Positions 11,137 through 22,480 of a stretch of 64,000 nucleotides of DNA are shown in pieces. Position numbers and translations under genes: made by a program. Below the pieces are notes generated by a model. That model did no database searches and was not told the origin of the DNA. It saw nothing but the letters and a program-made list of their open reading frames with translations. Origin of the DNA: Dipteronia dyeriana (Eukaryota; Streptophyta; Magnoliopsida; Sapindales; Sapindaceae); the NCBI GenBank assembly GCA_032871835.1, contig CM065295.1, forward strand, positions 65,717,687 through 65,781,686. The letters run 5' to 3'. How positions within the stretch are numbered: position 1 is the stretch's first letter; every line of letters begins with the position of its first letter.

Positions 11137-12730
11137 ATGACAGGAAGCAGAAGTAGTTCCGGGGATGTCCAAAAATCTCCGGATAACTTCCATGTTGGCA
11201 GTACCTTGGGGGATCTCGTTACAACAACAGAAAACCAACCTACATTCCTGGCAGGGATCCAGTAAGTTCCGAAGACCAGGGAGACCTGACGCAACGCTTC
11301 GAGAGGCGTTGCAGCAATTGGTGGCAAATGCAGCAAAGGAAGGAGTTGATCTACTAGTTACAAAAGCATAAACTCCTATACTCCCACCTGCAAGGCTTCG
11401 GTCGGTGGTAGTAGGGCTAGAAATAAATACGCCAAAAGTAGGAAGGAACCCTACTTCAATCTATCAGACTGGACGTGAAACACCTGAAGAGGAACAACCA
11501 CGCCAGAAGCAGAACCAGGATCTGACAGCCCGTGCTAGACACCGCAAACATGACCGACACAGGGATCGGTCATCATCAGAAGATAGCGATCGACACCATC
11601 GTAAGCGTTATCATGGAATCATACGCGAAACCTGGCATCACAGTGAAGAACCTGAAAGAGAAATGACAATCACCCAGCGGTTCAACCATCAGGAAAGTTC
11701 GGTGGGAAATAGGAACGTCGTAATCCAGAGCCTAACTCGAGAAGTCGAGAACAATAGGCGTCAGATGGATGCACTGGTCAGACGTTATGGGTATAACGAT
11801 TTATCCGATGACGATTCTGACAGTCCATTCACCAGGGAAATCTTAGGATCCCATTCCTAGAAAGGTTCAGGATGCCGCACGTGGAGCAGTTCAAGAAAGA
11901 CACAGACCCAAAGGAGCACGTCAGACGCTATAAAGGTGCTATAGCCCAGTATGCCCATAGTGATCCCTTACTGTGTCTCAATTTTCCACACACTTTAGGA
12001 GATATGGGCTCAATATGGTTTGAGAGATTGCCCCCAGCAAGCATTGGAAGTATTAGTGAACTAAACAAGAGCTTCTCTAGGCAATTCCTGAGCAATGTTC
12101 ACAGGAAAAAGTCAGTGGCTTACCCAAATAAAGCAAAGGAAAGATAAGTCGCTGAAGAAATATCTTGGGAGATTCGGCCAAACAGTATCAGAAATTGACA
12201 GTGCAAACAATGAAGCAATTATTGCTGCATTAATCAACAACCTGCAAAATGAACGACTATCATTTGATCTAAGAAGAGTCCGTCTTACCAGGTATGCAGA
12301 TATGGTGGACATGGCAGGAGGATATGCATTAGCCGAAGAAGATGAGTTAGCTACTGGAGGAAGCTACATGCATGGAGGAAAACCCGAGAAAGTCGCCGAA
12401 TCGAAGGTGCAGAACCAAAAGAGAAAATAAAAAGGAAACAACAAAGAAAAGAGCAATGACGGGGGAAATGGGTGTAATACCGAACAGACCACGGAAAAAT
12501 ACCGAGGCAGATACACCAACTACAACCCTCTTCGGAAAAAATAGGAGGAAATCCTGGCCATCCTAGAAACAAAGAATATGGTACAAGAGCCACGTCGTCA
12601 ATCTCAGTTTGCTCGGTGAGATACAACCAAATACTGCAGGTTCCACAAGGAAACCGGTCATGAGACTTCCAAGTGTTACCAGCTCAGAGATTACATAGAA
12701 ACCCTCATTCGGGAAGGACATCTACATGAT
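11137..12730 (+). pseudogene. Gypsy 1 Gag, broken
   Basis: Similarity to the copy 2 Gag starts at ATG 11137 (MTGSRSSSGD). The frame breaks near 11265 and again at 11858 and 12120-12147. The N-terminal third is rich in Arg, His and Asp (about 11500-11620). The retrotransposon Gag core (VEQFKKDTDPKEHVRRYKG to the YADMVDMAGGYALAEE word) spans about 11875-12340. A putative zinc-binding segment (CRFHKETGHETSKC, C-x8-H-x4-C) lies near 12637-12680. Several stops make it non-functional. Confidence 0.88.
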
Positions 12731-13422
12731 GTGATCTTGAAAAGGGATGAAAAATCAGAAGCAAAGAAAGAGATCAGGGCCGATCACAGCACTGGTCAAA
12801 ATCAAAGGGCCAGTCCAGAGGCCAATCAAATAATACATACGATATTTGGAGGACCATCCACTGGAAGAAGTAACCGAGAGCGAACTCAGGAAATTAGAGA
12901 AGCAGTAGAAGCAAGAAATAACTTTGACATAAACTCGATCGAGCAAGACCCGAAGAGGGTAAAGGAAGGATGGGACCCAATAACATTCACAGAAGCAGAC
13001 TCACATGGCATCGATGTTCGACCAAATGACGCCTTGGTCATAAGTGCCCGGATTGGTCACCGAAAAGTCAGGAGAATCCTGATAGATAATGGAAGCTCAT
13101 CAGACATTCTCAATATAGCCGTCTACGATCAACTCAGGTTAGACCGAAAGGACCTACAACCCTTCCATACCCCACTCAGAGGATTCGGGGGAGCTGAGGT
13201 CAGGTCACTCGGGACGGTAAAGCTACCTGTGAAGATAGGAGTCCACCTTGCCAGAGAACTGTATTGCTCGACTTCGTGATGGTAGACTTGGATAATTGGC
13301 CATATAATGCACTATTGGGACGACAATTTCTGAATAAAACTAAGGCCGTAACAACCACTTATGCCTTAATGATCAAATTCCCGACCGAACAGAGGGTCAG
13401 GGTAATCAAGGGATCCCAATAG
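12731..13422 (+). pseudogene. Gypsy 1 aspartic protease, broken
   Basis: The frame runs open from 12731 to 13279. The protease site is ILIDNGSSSDIL at about 13077-13112, with the Asn-for-Thr form (DNGSS) common in Tat elements. The next strand (RGFGGAEVRSLGTVKLPV) is recognisable. A frame change near 13260 moves homology (VDLDNWPYNALLGR-type) to another frame up to about 13400. Confidence 0.85.
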
Positions 13423-14640
13423 ATGGCCCGAAAAGCTAACTTGTCAATATACAAGGACAAGAATGAACAGGTTTGCACTATAACACAGCCGAGTCAGAAC
13501 GAAAAGCCACTATCATTCAAATTCGATCCAAGGGAAGAGCCGAATGAATCCAAAACTGAACCAGTCGAAGAAATCACCTTGATAGAAGATGAACCAGACA
13601 AAAAGGTCAAGATCGGGGCCAACCTGGAAGGAAGAGTCAAACAAAGCCTCATTGATCTACTTAAAGAATACAGGGATGTGTTCGCTTGGAGTCATGAAGA
13701 CATGGTCGGGATAGATGCCCGAATAATATCTCACCATCTCACAGTATACCCGAATGCAAAACCGGTGATACAAAAGAGAAGATCATTCAATCTCAAAAGA
13801 AGTCAGGCAATCAAACAGAAAGTAGAGAAGATACTCATTGTAGGATCGATTAGAGAGGTCAATAAACCTAAATGGGTGGATAATGTAGTCCTTGTCCAAA
13901 AGAAGAATGGACAGTGGAGGATGTGCGTAGATTTCACAGATCTGAACAAGGCATGCCCGATAGATAGTTTTCCACTTCCAAGAATAGATAAGTTGGTGGA
14001 CGCCACATAAGGCCATGAGCTGCTCAGTTTCATGGATGCATATTCGGGATATAATCAAATCCGGATGAACAAGGCTGAAAAAGAAAAAACAGCCTTCACA
14101 ACTGATTAGGGTTTGTACTGTTACACAGTTATGCCCTACGGACTAAAAAATTCAACAACAACATATCAAAGGATGGTCAACAGAATCTTCGCACGGCAAA
14201 TTGGAAGGAACATGGAAGTATACATTGATGATATGCTGACCAAGAGCATCACGGCAGACCAGCACACTTCAGACCTGCAAGAGACATTTGATGTCTTGAG
14301 AAGATACCAAATGAAGCTAAATCCGAACAAGTGTTTATTCGGGGTTCCTTCAGAAAGATTCCTAGGTTTTCAAGTTCACCAAAGAGGAATCGAAATCAAT
14401 CCCGAAAAGATCCAGGCCCTGTAGAAAATGACTTCACCGAGGACACTCAAAGAAGTGCAGCGCCTGACAGGATGCTTAGCTTCCTTTGGTAGATTTATCT
14501 CAAAGGCCACAGACAGATGCGCACCATTTTTCAAATTAATTAGAAAAGGAAAAGGACTCGAATGGAATGAAGAGTGCGAGCAGACATTCTTAAAAATTAA
14601 ATAATATATAGGGCAGACTCCCATCCTTTCAAAACCTCAG
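13423..14640 (+). pseudogene. Gypsy 1 reverse transcriptase, broken
   Basis: Open 13423-14010, with MCVDFTDLNKACP at about 13921-13959. TAA at 14008 (after VDAT) breaks it, and homology resumes in the next part with the FMDAYSGYNQI-type word near 14030. YIDD, the catalytic aspartate pair, is at 14221-14232 and is intact. A stop lies at 14107-14109. Homology then passes through the thumb (CLTGCLASFGRFISK-like, with changes) to about 14600. Confidence 0.92.
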
Positions 14641-15060
14641 ATGGGGGAGACACTCCAGCTGTACTTATCAATTACAGAACTAGCAGCAAGCTCAGTCCTA
14701 ATCAGAACAGAAGATGGAGTACAAAAACCAGTACACTACACCAGCAAGGCACTTCTACCAGCTGAGACTAGATATTCACAGGCAGAAAAGATAGCTCTAA
14801 CACTGGTTTCAGCAGCAAGGAAACTAATGCCATACTTTCAGGCTTATACAATCCAGGTTCTCACCAATTGCCCTTTGAAGCAGATTTTACAAAAACAAGA
14901 GATTTCAAGGAGATTAACCAAATGGGCAATCGAGCTAAGTGAATTTGATATCCACTACATCCCCAGAACATCTCTCAAAGGGCAAGCAGTGACAGATTTT
15001 ATAGCAGAGTTCACAAAACCGAACTGGAAGCAAAAAAGATGGATAAAAATTTCACATGAA
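14641..15060 (+). pseudogene. Gypsy 1 RNase H (retroelement type)
   Basis: Open frame with LYLSITELAASSVLIRTEDG, the conserved TRYSQAEKIALTLV word, and LTKWAIELSEFDIHY. This is the degenerate RNase H normally joined to gypsy RT. The frame closes at 15112. Confidence 0.85.
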
Positions 15061-15540
15061 AACTGTATGTTGATGGCTCTTCAAACACTCATGGCAGCGG
15101 GGCAGGGATTGTAGTATGCACTCTAGAAGAAGATGATGTCGAATGTGCCATGAGGTTTGACTTCAAAGCAACCAACAATCAAGACGAGTACGAGGCGCTA
15201 CTAGCTAGACTCAGAGTCTGTATAGCTCTCAGGGCAGATGATGTCGAGATATTCAGCGATTCACATGTAGGTTTCAACCAAGTTCTGGACGAGTACCAAG
15301 CCAAGGATGAAGGCATGATAACCTACCTTGACATTGCAAAACAGCTTATTCAGAAATTTAAAGAATATAAGATTGCCCAGATCCCCATGAAGGAGAATGA
15401 AAAGACAGACGCATTGTCCAAACTAGAGTCAGCAACAACCACAATCAGACCAAAAACTATTTCGATTGCATATCTTCTTAAACTGAGCACAGCAGAACCA
15501 AGAAACTTAGAAATTTCAGAAACCCGAATACCGCTAGACA
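15061..15540 (+). pseudogene. Gypsy 1 second RNase H, archaeal-like (RVT_3)
   Basis: After LYVDGSS (about 15067-15087, in a different frame) comes the AMRFDFKATNNQDEYEALLA word at 15149-15208, FSDS at about 15252-15263 and a C-terminal KTDALSKL word. The set D, E, D and D of RNase HI is visible. A second RNase H of this type is an established trait of plant Tat-lineage elements. One stop near 15112 breaks the frame. Confidence 0.82.
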
Positions 15541-16780
15541 GTTGGATGACTCAGCTAAAAAGGTTCCTGGAAGAAGACGTGCTCCCGGAAGATCCCTTAC
15601 AAGCAAAACATATCAGGTATAGATCAATAAGGTACACATTGGTTGGAGAAGAACTATATAGAATGGGGTATTCCCGAACACTCCAAAGATGTGTGTAAGA
15701 GGAAGATGCATATCGGATATTACAGGAAATCCATGGAGGAGTTTGCGAAAACCATACTGGGGGTAAAAGTTTGGCACACAAGGTACTCAGGCAAGGCTAT
15801 TATTGGCATACTCTATTCTCAGATGCACAACAGTGTTCAGAAAGTTGTAATACTTGCCAAAGGATTGCTAATGACATTCGACAGCCCCCTGAGCAGCTCA
15901 GAAACCTCACGTCCCTATGGCCATTTTCCATGTGGGGTTTGGATCTAATTGGCCCAATCCCAGCCAGGACAGAAGGTGGAGCGAAGCATGCCATAGTGGC
16001 CGTTGACTATTTCATGAAGTGGGTAGAAGCTGAAGCATTAGTGCATATCACATAAGCAAACACCATAAATTTCATGAAAAAGAATATACTTTATAGGTTT
16101 GGAGTCCCAAACACTATTATCATTGATAATGACACCCAATTTGATAACCTGAAATTCAGGCAGTTGTGCAAAGAGTACCAGATTGCCAATTACTATGCCA
16201 CACCTGCCCACCCTCAAACAAATGGGCAAGTTGAAGCAGTGAACAAAATCATCAAGCACACAATCAAAGCAAAGCTAGATGCCAAGAAAGGAAGCTGGGT
16301 TGAAAAGCTTCCCGAAGTATTATAAGCATTTCGGACAACAACAAGAACATCAACATGAGAGACTCCATTCACTTTAGCATTTTGAACAGAAGTTGTTATC
16401 CCTATAGAAACATCGTATACGTTACCTCGGGTCAGGCTATATGATGAAGATCAGAACGTTGATATGCTATTACAAAGTCTAGATGAGCTAGAAGAGAAAA
16501 GGGAGAAATCCCGAATACGAAATATAGCATATCAGCAAAGAGTAGCTCGCCACTATAACTTTCACGTTCGGGTCAAGAAATTCTAGCTAAGAGACCTGGT
16601 ACTCAGGAAGGTGTCATTGAACACAAAAAATAAAGTTGCAGGTTCCCTAGCTGATAAATGGGAAGGCTCGTACAAAGTCGAAGGAGTAGCTGTCCATGGA
16701 GCGTATTGGATTGCACGACCCAATGGAGGGGTTTTACCCCGACCATGCAATGCCCAATATTTGAAGATTTTCTATCCTTA
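15541..16780 (+). pseudogene. Gypsy 1 integrase, broken
   Basis: An HHCC zinc domain (IHGGVCENHTGG ... CNTCQRI) covers about 15700-15870, split over two frames by a TAA at 15697. The core has WGLDLIGPIP (first Asp), IDNDTQFDN (second Asp) and GQVEAVNKI (Glu), so D-D-E is kept. Stops lie near 16053, 16322, 16357 and 16386. The C-terminal part (LADKWEGSYKVEGV, ending NAQYLKIFYP) closes at TAA near 16779. Confidence 0.92.
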
Positions 16781-17337
16781 AATTATTTTTTGTTCTTTTT
16801 TCTGGTCACGACAATTTTAGTTAGGTTAAATATTAGCTGTGGAATTTAGAACTTTATTGATTTTGCAGTTATGAATAAAAAATCAAACTCGGGATTTCCG
16901 AAAGAAAAGCATCGAACTTGGGATTTCCAAAAGAAAGCATATGATAATAAGAACATATGGAAGACAAGCATGATAATAAGAACATGCAAATAGAATACTC
17001 GGGACCATTAAATCCCGAATGGGCGGAGAAGCTCGAAGGAGCATGCCAGCCGAGCAAGGTCAATTGAACTTAGAAAAAAGGTAAACATGATGCACCAGCT
17101 CGGGACGTTATCGGGAAATATTCTGGTGAAATGGGTAGCTGTGTTAAGCAATTCAGAAAAAGGCTTAACGATTCGGCAAACCCTTGCACATAAAAACTTG
17201 GGAGACGTCCTTGGTAATGCGTAAGGACTCGAACATATGATTATGGTGAGCCATGATGTAATGTTCGGGTGGCAGCCGTGTATGAAACACAAGTATAAAC
17301 CTACTTGTCTGTTTTAAGATGACATGGTTAATAATAC
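16781..17337 (+). other. Gypsy 1 region between pol and tandem repeats
   Basis: Non-coding in both directions as far as I can see. It contains repeated words (CTCGGGATTTCC at 16887 and a near copy at 16917; AAGAACATATGG and ATAATAAGAACATG) and is matched, inverted, in copy 2 at about 47110-47640. Confidence 0.6.
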
Positions 17338-17660
17338 TAGCCAGTTTAATAAGATACTTGGCATAAAGATTACAAGAGCCAGTTTAATAAGATACTTGAC
17401 ATTAAAATTATTCCTGTGACAACCGGTTTAATAAGATACTCGGTGAAGTTGCCCGAATATCAGAGTTAGCCAGTTTAATAAGATACTTGGCATGAAGATT
17501 ACAAGAGCGAGTTTAATAAGATACTTGGCATTAAAATTATTCGGGTGACAACCAGTTTAATAAGATACTTGACATTATTCGGGTGACAACCGGTTTAATA
17601 AGATACTCGGTTAAGTTACGTGAATGTTAGAAATAACTGGTTTAATAAGATACTCAGCAA
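17338..17660 (+). repeat. Eight-copy tandem repeat in gypsy 1
   Basis: A core GTTTAATAAGATACT recurs eight times with spacers of about 25-50 bp. The copies alternate between TTGGCAT-type and CTCGGT-type ends, so the true unit is a compound of two to three cores. It lies where the sense pol gene and the antisense gene converge. Tandem repeats in the 3' region are known for Tat elements. Confidence 0.9.
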
Positions 17661-17814
17661 CCATAGTCAAGTTAGAGAAATTTCGCGAGCAATAAAATCA
17701 AACCAGGTTCAGAAAAGCTACTCGAAATTTTATTGATCTTTCAAAAGAATGGTTACAGTAAGAACTATTTACAAAAATTTGTTAAAAGTACAAAAAAAAT
17801 CCTATCTACAGAAG

Positions 17815-20763
17815 TCAGGATTGTGAGGATTTGGAGCTTTTGCCAATACTCAGGTCAAGCACCATCTCATATTCTCGGAGCAGACTCTCATTAGAAGGCC
17901 AAGCAATCGTGTCAGCTGAATCATCCATCCACTGGCTATAATCTTCTCCTGGGATCAGCTCGATATAGGGCACCACACCCTCCACGATCGACTTCTGATT
18001 GGCATAAAAGGTCGAGAGGGAATGCTCAGATGGAACCTCCAAATGCATGGGATGGGGCTCTTTACCTCGGTTGCGGCAGTAAGCCCTCCACTCCTTCGTC
18101 TGAGTCCGGAGAGATTCCATTGACCTATCCACATGATGTTCGATAGACAGCTCTCAGTTGGTCCGGGTCTTCTCAGTCGCCCTATTCTTAACTTTGAAGA
18201 ATTCGCCAGCTGAAACTAGCTCTCGTTGAAACTCCCGAAAGAAAAGGGCGTCATAGGCAGGGGAACTTTTAAAACGATCCACCCCTTGAACTTCAAGTTT
18301 CAGTTTGGCTTTTCGGGACAAGGATTCGACTGTCAGAGCCTGGCGTTCCAAATCTTCGATCTTCTGCTTATACGCTGACTTGGACTGCTCCACATCCTGC
18401 TCGGCCTTAAGCATTGATTCTTGGGCAGAAGACAATAAATTTTGAAGAAATGTAGCCTTCTTTTCTGCCGAAGAAGCCCTCTCATCCGCCTTCATCTGCT
18501 TCGCCAGACAGTGGTCGGTAAAAACTTGGGCAGAACCAACCTCTTGTTGATAAGCAGTTTCGACCCAAGCACGTTGATCCTCACTTTCCTTCAGCTGAGC
18601 TTCGAGATGCTTTATTCTATCAGCTTGATGTTACTGCGTCTATACCAGCTCAACGAACTCGGTCACCATCTATAAAGAAGTTCGATTAAAAACCAAGTGA
18701 GCAAAAATGAGCAAAAATGAGCAAAACAATTGAAGCTAAGAATAAATTATATAAGATGCACCGTTAAAGACGTTCTGAAAACGGTCTGACAGGGAGCAAT
18801 CGTGAAAACGACTCCAGCGGTCTTCCTCGATGAAAGCCCGACCGGATGACATCTCCAGCAGTATATCCTGGGGAGAAGGATATGAAGGAACCCCCGAGGG
18901 TTCAACCCCTTGACCTTCAAACTCGGGGGGAGAGGAACCCCTGTTCGGCTCCGAAGTTTCCACATCCGCTGAAGTAAGGGAACCTCTGATCGGCTCCAAA
19001 ACCTCTACATTTGCCGACGCTCCAGTATCAATGCTCGGGGGAATGTCAGCCATAATATCTTCATTGCTAGAGTCGATGAAAGAGACCACCAGAGAAACCT
19101 TGAGAGGGTGAGGTGGAGAGCTAACTGCCTTCCGCTTCTCAACCCGAGAACGCTGGAAACTGAGATCAGCTGCGAGATCTTTCTGAGCCTCATCCCGGAA
19201 AGATTCAAAAAACCAAGGACCAAAAGGTACTTATCCCGTAGAGGAATTACCTCCATCACCGACTTCTGAACGAACAGCAGGTTCTTCACCAAGACCCTCA
19301 CTTTGCCTCTCCCCATCATCAGGTAGTTGAGTCAGGCCACTCGGACCGCTAGTCTCCCTTACGGTCGGTTGAACAACGTCATCGGTGAAATATTAGGGAA
19401 CTTGCTCTTTAACCATATCAGGTTCTTCGTCAGACTCAAGCGGGGCAATGCCGTCATTACTCTGACGAGAAGCTTCTTTTCGACTTGCCTGAAGTATAGA
19501 CTTCACTTGGCGAGCCTGAAGATGGCAGACGATGTCCGTATCGTACACTTAGAAAAAAAGAGGAACCGTGTCAGAATATAAAATCAAAAAATAATAATAG
19601 AAAGAGGGCCACAAAGATCACTTACATCGCTTACAGTGACCCGAAATCTATTTGAAGAAGCCGAACTCTATCATCTTCGATTCAGTAAAGAGATAAGTCT
19701 TGCTCCTCTTTTTCAGAGTGCGAACTGCTGCCCGAGTAAGTCTGGTCAGCTCAGTATCGCTGTAATCAATTTTCTTCTTGTTCCATAGCTTGGGGGAACA
19801 GAAGAAACGGGAAACTCTCAACACCGCCCGAGCATCCCCTGATCTGAGGGTGACTTCAAGACCAAGACTCCCTCCAGCAAAAAACCAACTGTTCTTCCAG
19901 AACTTGTTGGATGTAGGAAATCCCCATACAAAACCCTTTTTTTAGGGTCATCAGAGATATCAGCTCCCCGATTCACCTTTGTCCCCTTAGGGACTCAACA
20001 GTCTGCCGAATTAGACATGAGGAAATAGGTTCCTGTCTTGCCATACTACCTCAGCATGAAGAAGTGCCTGATTTCACTCGGGGAGGGCGGCGATAGGTTC
20101 ATCCGGTTGAACATGTGCCACATGCACATCCAGATTTTATAGTTGTTCAGGGCAAGTTGGGCCGGAGCGATCCATGCTTCTACCAGAAACCAAACGATGA
20201 ATGGCTGAAAAGGGAGAGTGACATCGCAGCAGAGCATGGATCCAAAAATCGCCACCATACCCGGGGGAGGATTCCACGTGGTTCTACCACCCGCTGGAAT
20301 CAAAGTGACCGAATTGGGCAGATCGAATTGGGCACAATACTTCTCTATCTCATCTGGCCCGACCACATTTGGCTCGGTGTCAAACCCACTCGGGCAGTCA
20401 GTAGAGAAAGTGAGACGAGAAGCCATGAACTTCTTTTCCACATCGTTCTCGTTGACAGTGCTACCTGATTCGAGTTTCGCCCAAATTGTGCCTACAGACT
20501 TCACTTCTGCTTTGATATTTTCCCATCCTTCGAAGAGGTACCCTGTGATCAGAAATGTCAGAATCAGAACTAGATAAAGAACTGGATACAGGGCTAAAAG
20601 TGACTTTAGGGTGAAGCCCAGAAACATCAACTTCTATAAATGGAGGTTCAACAGTAGGGATTTCCCCCGGTAATCTTCTAATGCAAGAAACCAACTGGAA
20701 ATCCCCACGTTCTAATGCATCAAGAGCGACATTAAAAAGACGATGACGGGAAGATGGCTCCAT
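17815..20763 (-). pseudogene. Antisense spliced gene of gypsy 1 (putative gypsy-type transposon protein, coiled-coil C end)
   Basis: Read on the minus strand, it starts MEPSSRHRLFNVALDALERG at 20763. The next segment (about 20580-20050) holds FDTEPNVVG, the WNPPPGMVAIF word and the MCMWHMFNRMNLSPPSPSEIRHFF word, typical of the plant family named 'putative gypsy type transposon' (Pfam Transposase_28-like). A Ser/Glu-rich acidic segment follows (19089-18736), then a heptad-rich probable coiled coil (18660-18154), and a conserved end with HLEVPSEHSLSTFY and GEDYSQWMDDS, stopping at 17815. Matching intron borders occur in copy 2. Several frame breaks remain after allowing for introns. Its role in the element is unknown. 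Confidence 0.8.
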
Positions 20764-21247
20764 TAAAACTAACATTGAATAAAGTTTGATGCAAGATCTT
20801 CAACGGATAATCGCGACCTTCTGCGTAAAGAAATCTAGGTTTGAGAAATTTTTCTGCTTAGAATTATTGAGAATAAACCAACGCTGTCACACAGTGAAGA
20901 ATTTAAAGAGATGATGGCACGAAACCCAAGATCTCAAGGCGGGAAAAAACAATGATAAGGATTGATGATGTAGGCGGTGCACGGGGAAATGCGTGAGTCA
21001 TTTCTTATAAATGATATCGAAAAACGAAGAGGCAAGAGACACGTGTCAAAAGGAGAACTGACTTTCACCGTCAGAACTCCAAAACATCGCCATCATTAAA
21101 GATCTCGCGTAAGGAGGCAAATCGAATTTGCAGGGTCATCATTAAGACACGTCATTATGACAAGATATTTACTCAGGTACTGAGAAGATATTGAAAACAT
21201 TGATTAAAATACTTCTGCCCGAAGAAACCCTGTTCAGTAAAAATATT

Positions 21248-21259
21248 TTAAGGGGGTAT
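21248..21259 (+). promoter_or_regulatory. Polypurine tract of gypsy 1
   Basis: TTAAGGGGGTAT precedes the TGTCATATG start of the 3' LTR. The matching site in copy 2 is ATGGGGTAT on the minus strand next to 43067. Confidence 0.65.
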
Positions 21260-22128
21260 TGTCATATGTGAATTTTATCGTACGTACACGCCATCAACAA
21301 AAAGGATAAATTGCCAGATAGACATCCGAATAGACATTCAGAAAATATCCTACAAGACATCACAGAAGAAGAGAAAACCCGAGTAATCAGGTGTTGAACA
21401 AAACCTACTCGGGATCAATTAATGACACTCGGGACTGGTTAAATGACGTTTCTACTCGGGATCAAATGATGTTACTCGGGACCAGCGAGTATTATCCTTG
21501 CTCGGGACAAATATGAAGAAAACTGAATAAAAAGCCTAGCGCTTAGTTCGCACAAATTTGGTCATTAAATACACGAAGATATCAATATCAAGAATGAATC
21601 CCAAAGAGAACAGAATACTGAGCTGGAAGAGTTCCCAATCAGACAACAACTTTATTTCTTTAAAAAGACTACGCTCTCATAAGGAAACAAGTCCAAATTG
21701 GACTACATTACTAGAATCCCATTCGATCTCAACATAAGACTTCGAAACAGGAAAGAAGACAATCAGCTTCAAGCAAGTAAATAATTGTAATTAAATACAA
21801 AGATCTTTGATTACTTGTACAAAGCAGATTAGGGTTCTATAAACATATAAATAGACACATAATCTCGCCAAAAAAGATATAGACGACAATAATAGAAAAA
21901 TACAGAGAGAAGAAAGAGAGATCGAGAGCTTGTAACATTATAATTTCATAGTGGATTTTGGCTCGGTTGATCATTCAACCACCCGTGGACGTTTCTCCGG
22001 TCATCGGAGTTTTACCAAGTAAAAAACTCGTGTCTTGGTTACTTTCTCCTTTTCTTTCTCTTTGAAATCACAGTCAAAATCCAATCCTTGTTGGCTTTTC
22101 TGATACAATCCAGAAATCGACGTCAACA
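21260..22128 (+). repeat. 3' LTR of gypsy copy 1
   Basis: 869 bp, starts TGTCATATG and ends CAACA, followed by the target duplication ATATT at 22129-22133. Confidence 0.95.
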
Positions 22129-22392
22129 ATATTAATCTTAATTAGTCTACAACATGTTTATAAGGTGTTGGAAGAATAAGGTACTAATTCTAATTTTTCG
22201 CATTTGTTTATTATATGATGTATTGAGTATTTCAGTGTGTGATTTGTGTAGAGGATGGCTAAAACCTATGCATTGTGATGCAACAGGTGGATCATTAGAC
22301 ACTTGTCCAAGGCTGAGACAACCGAAATACATATTTTAAAGTTGTTGTCATTTATTGTTTTTGTTGAGTTTATATTAATTGATTGCATTTAA
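22129..22392. other. Short spacer between gypsy 1 and the nested MITE
   Basis: AT-rich, with no gene. Ends with TAA at 22390-22392, the putative target duplication of the next element. Confidence 0.5.
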
Positions 22393-22480
22393 GTCATGTT
22401 TGATTGGGTGGAATGGAATGGAAAAATGACCATTCTTTATGTTTTGTTTGTTAATAAGTAATACAAAAGGCTTTCTATTA

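Larger units (their letters stand above)
10221..22128 (+). mobile_element. Complete, decayed Tat-type Ty3/gypsy retrotransposon (copy 1)
   Basis: 11.9 kb with 869-bp LTRs (10221-11089, 21260-22128) and a perfect 5-bp target duplication ATATT (10216-10220, 22129-22133). Internal order is primer site, gag, protease, RT, RNase H, a second RNase H, integrase, tandem repeats, and a spliced gene on the opposite strand. RT before integrase marks it as Ty3/gypsy. The second RNase H and the antisense gene are known traits of the plant Tat lineage. LTRs differ by roughly 4 percent by eye. Coding parts have many stops. A second copy lies inverted at 42181-54177. Confidence 0.95.

Noticed and set aside
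17338..17660. Regular repeats that could suggest a CRISPR-like array
   Set aside because: Plant retrotransposon context; spacers are related to each other and spacing varies; same repeats occur in the second gypsy copy.
20115..20577. Plus-strand open frames of 117-119 codons
   Set aside because: They are mirror frames of the antisense gene, which has family similarity on the minus strand.
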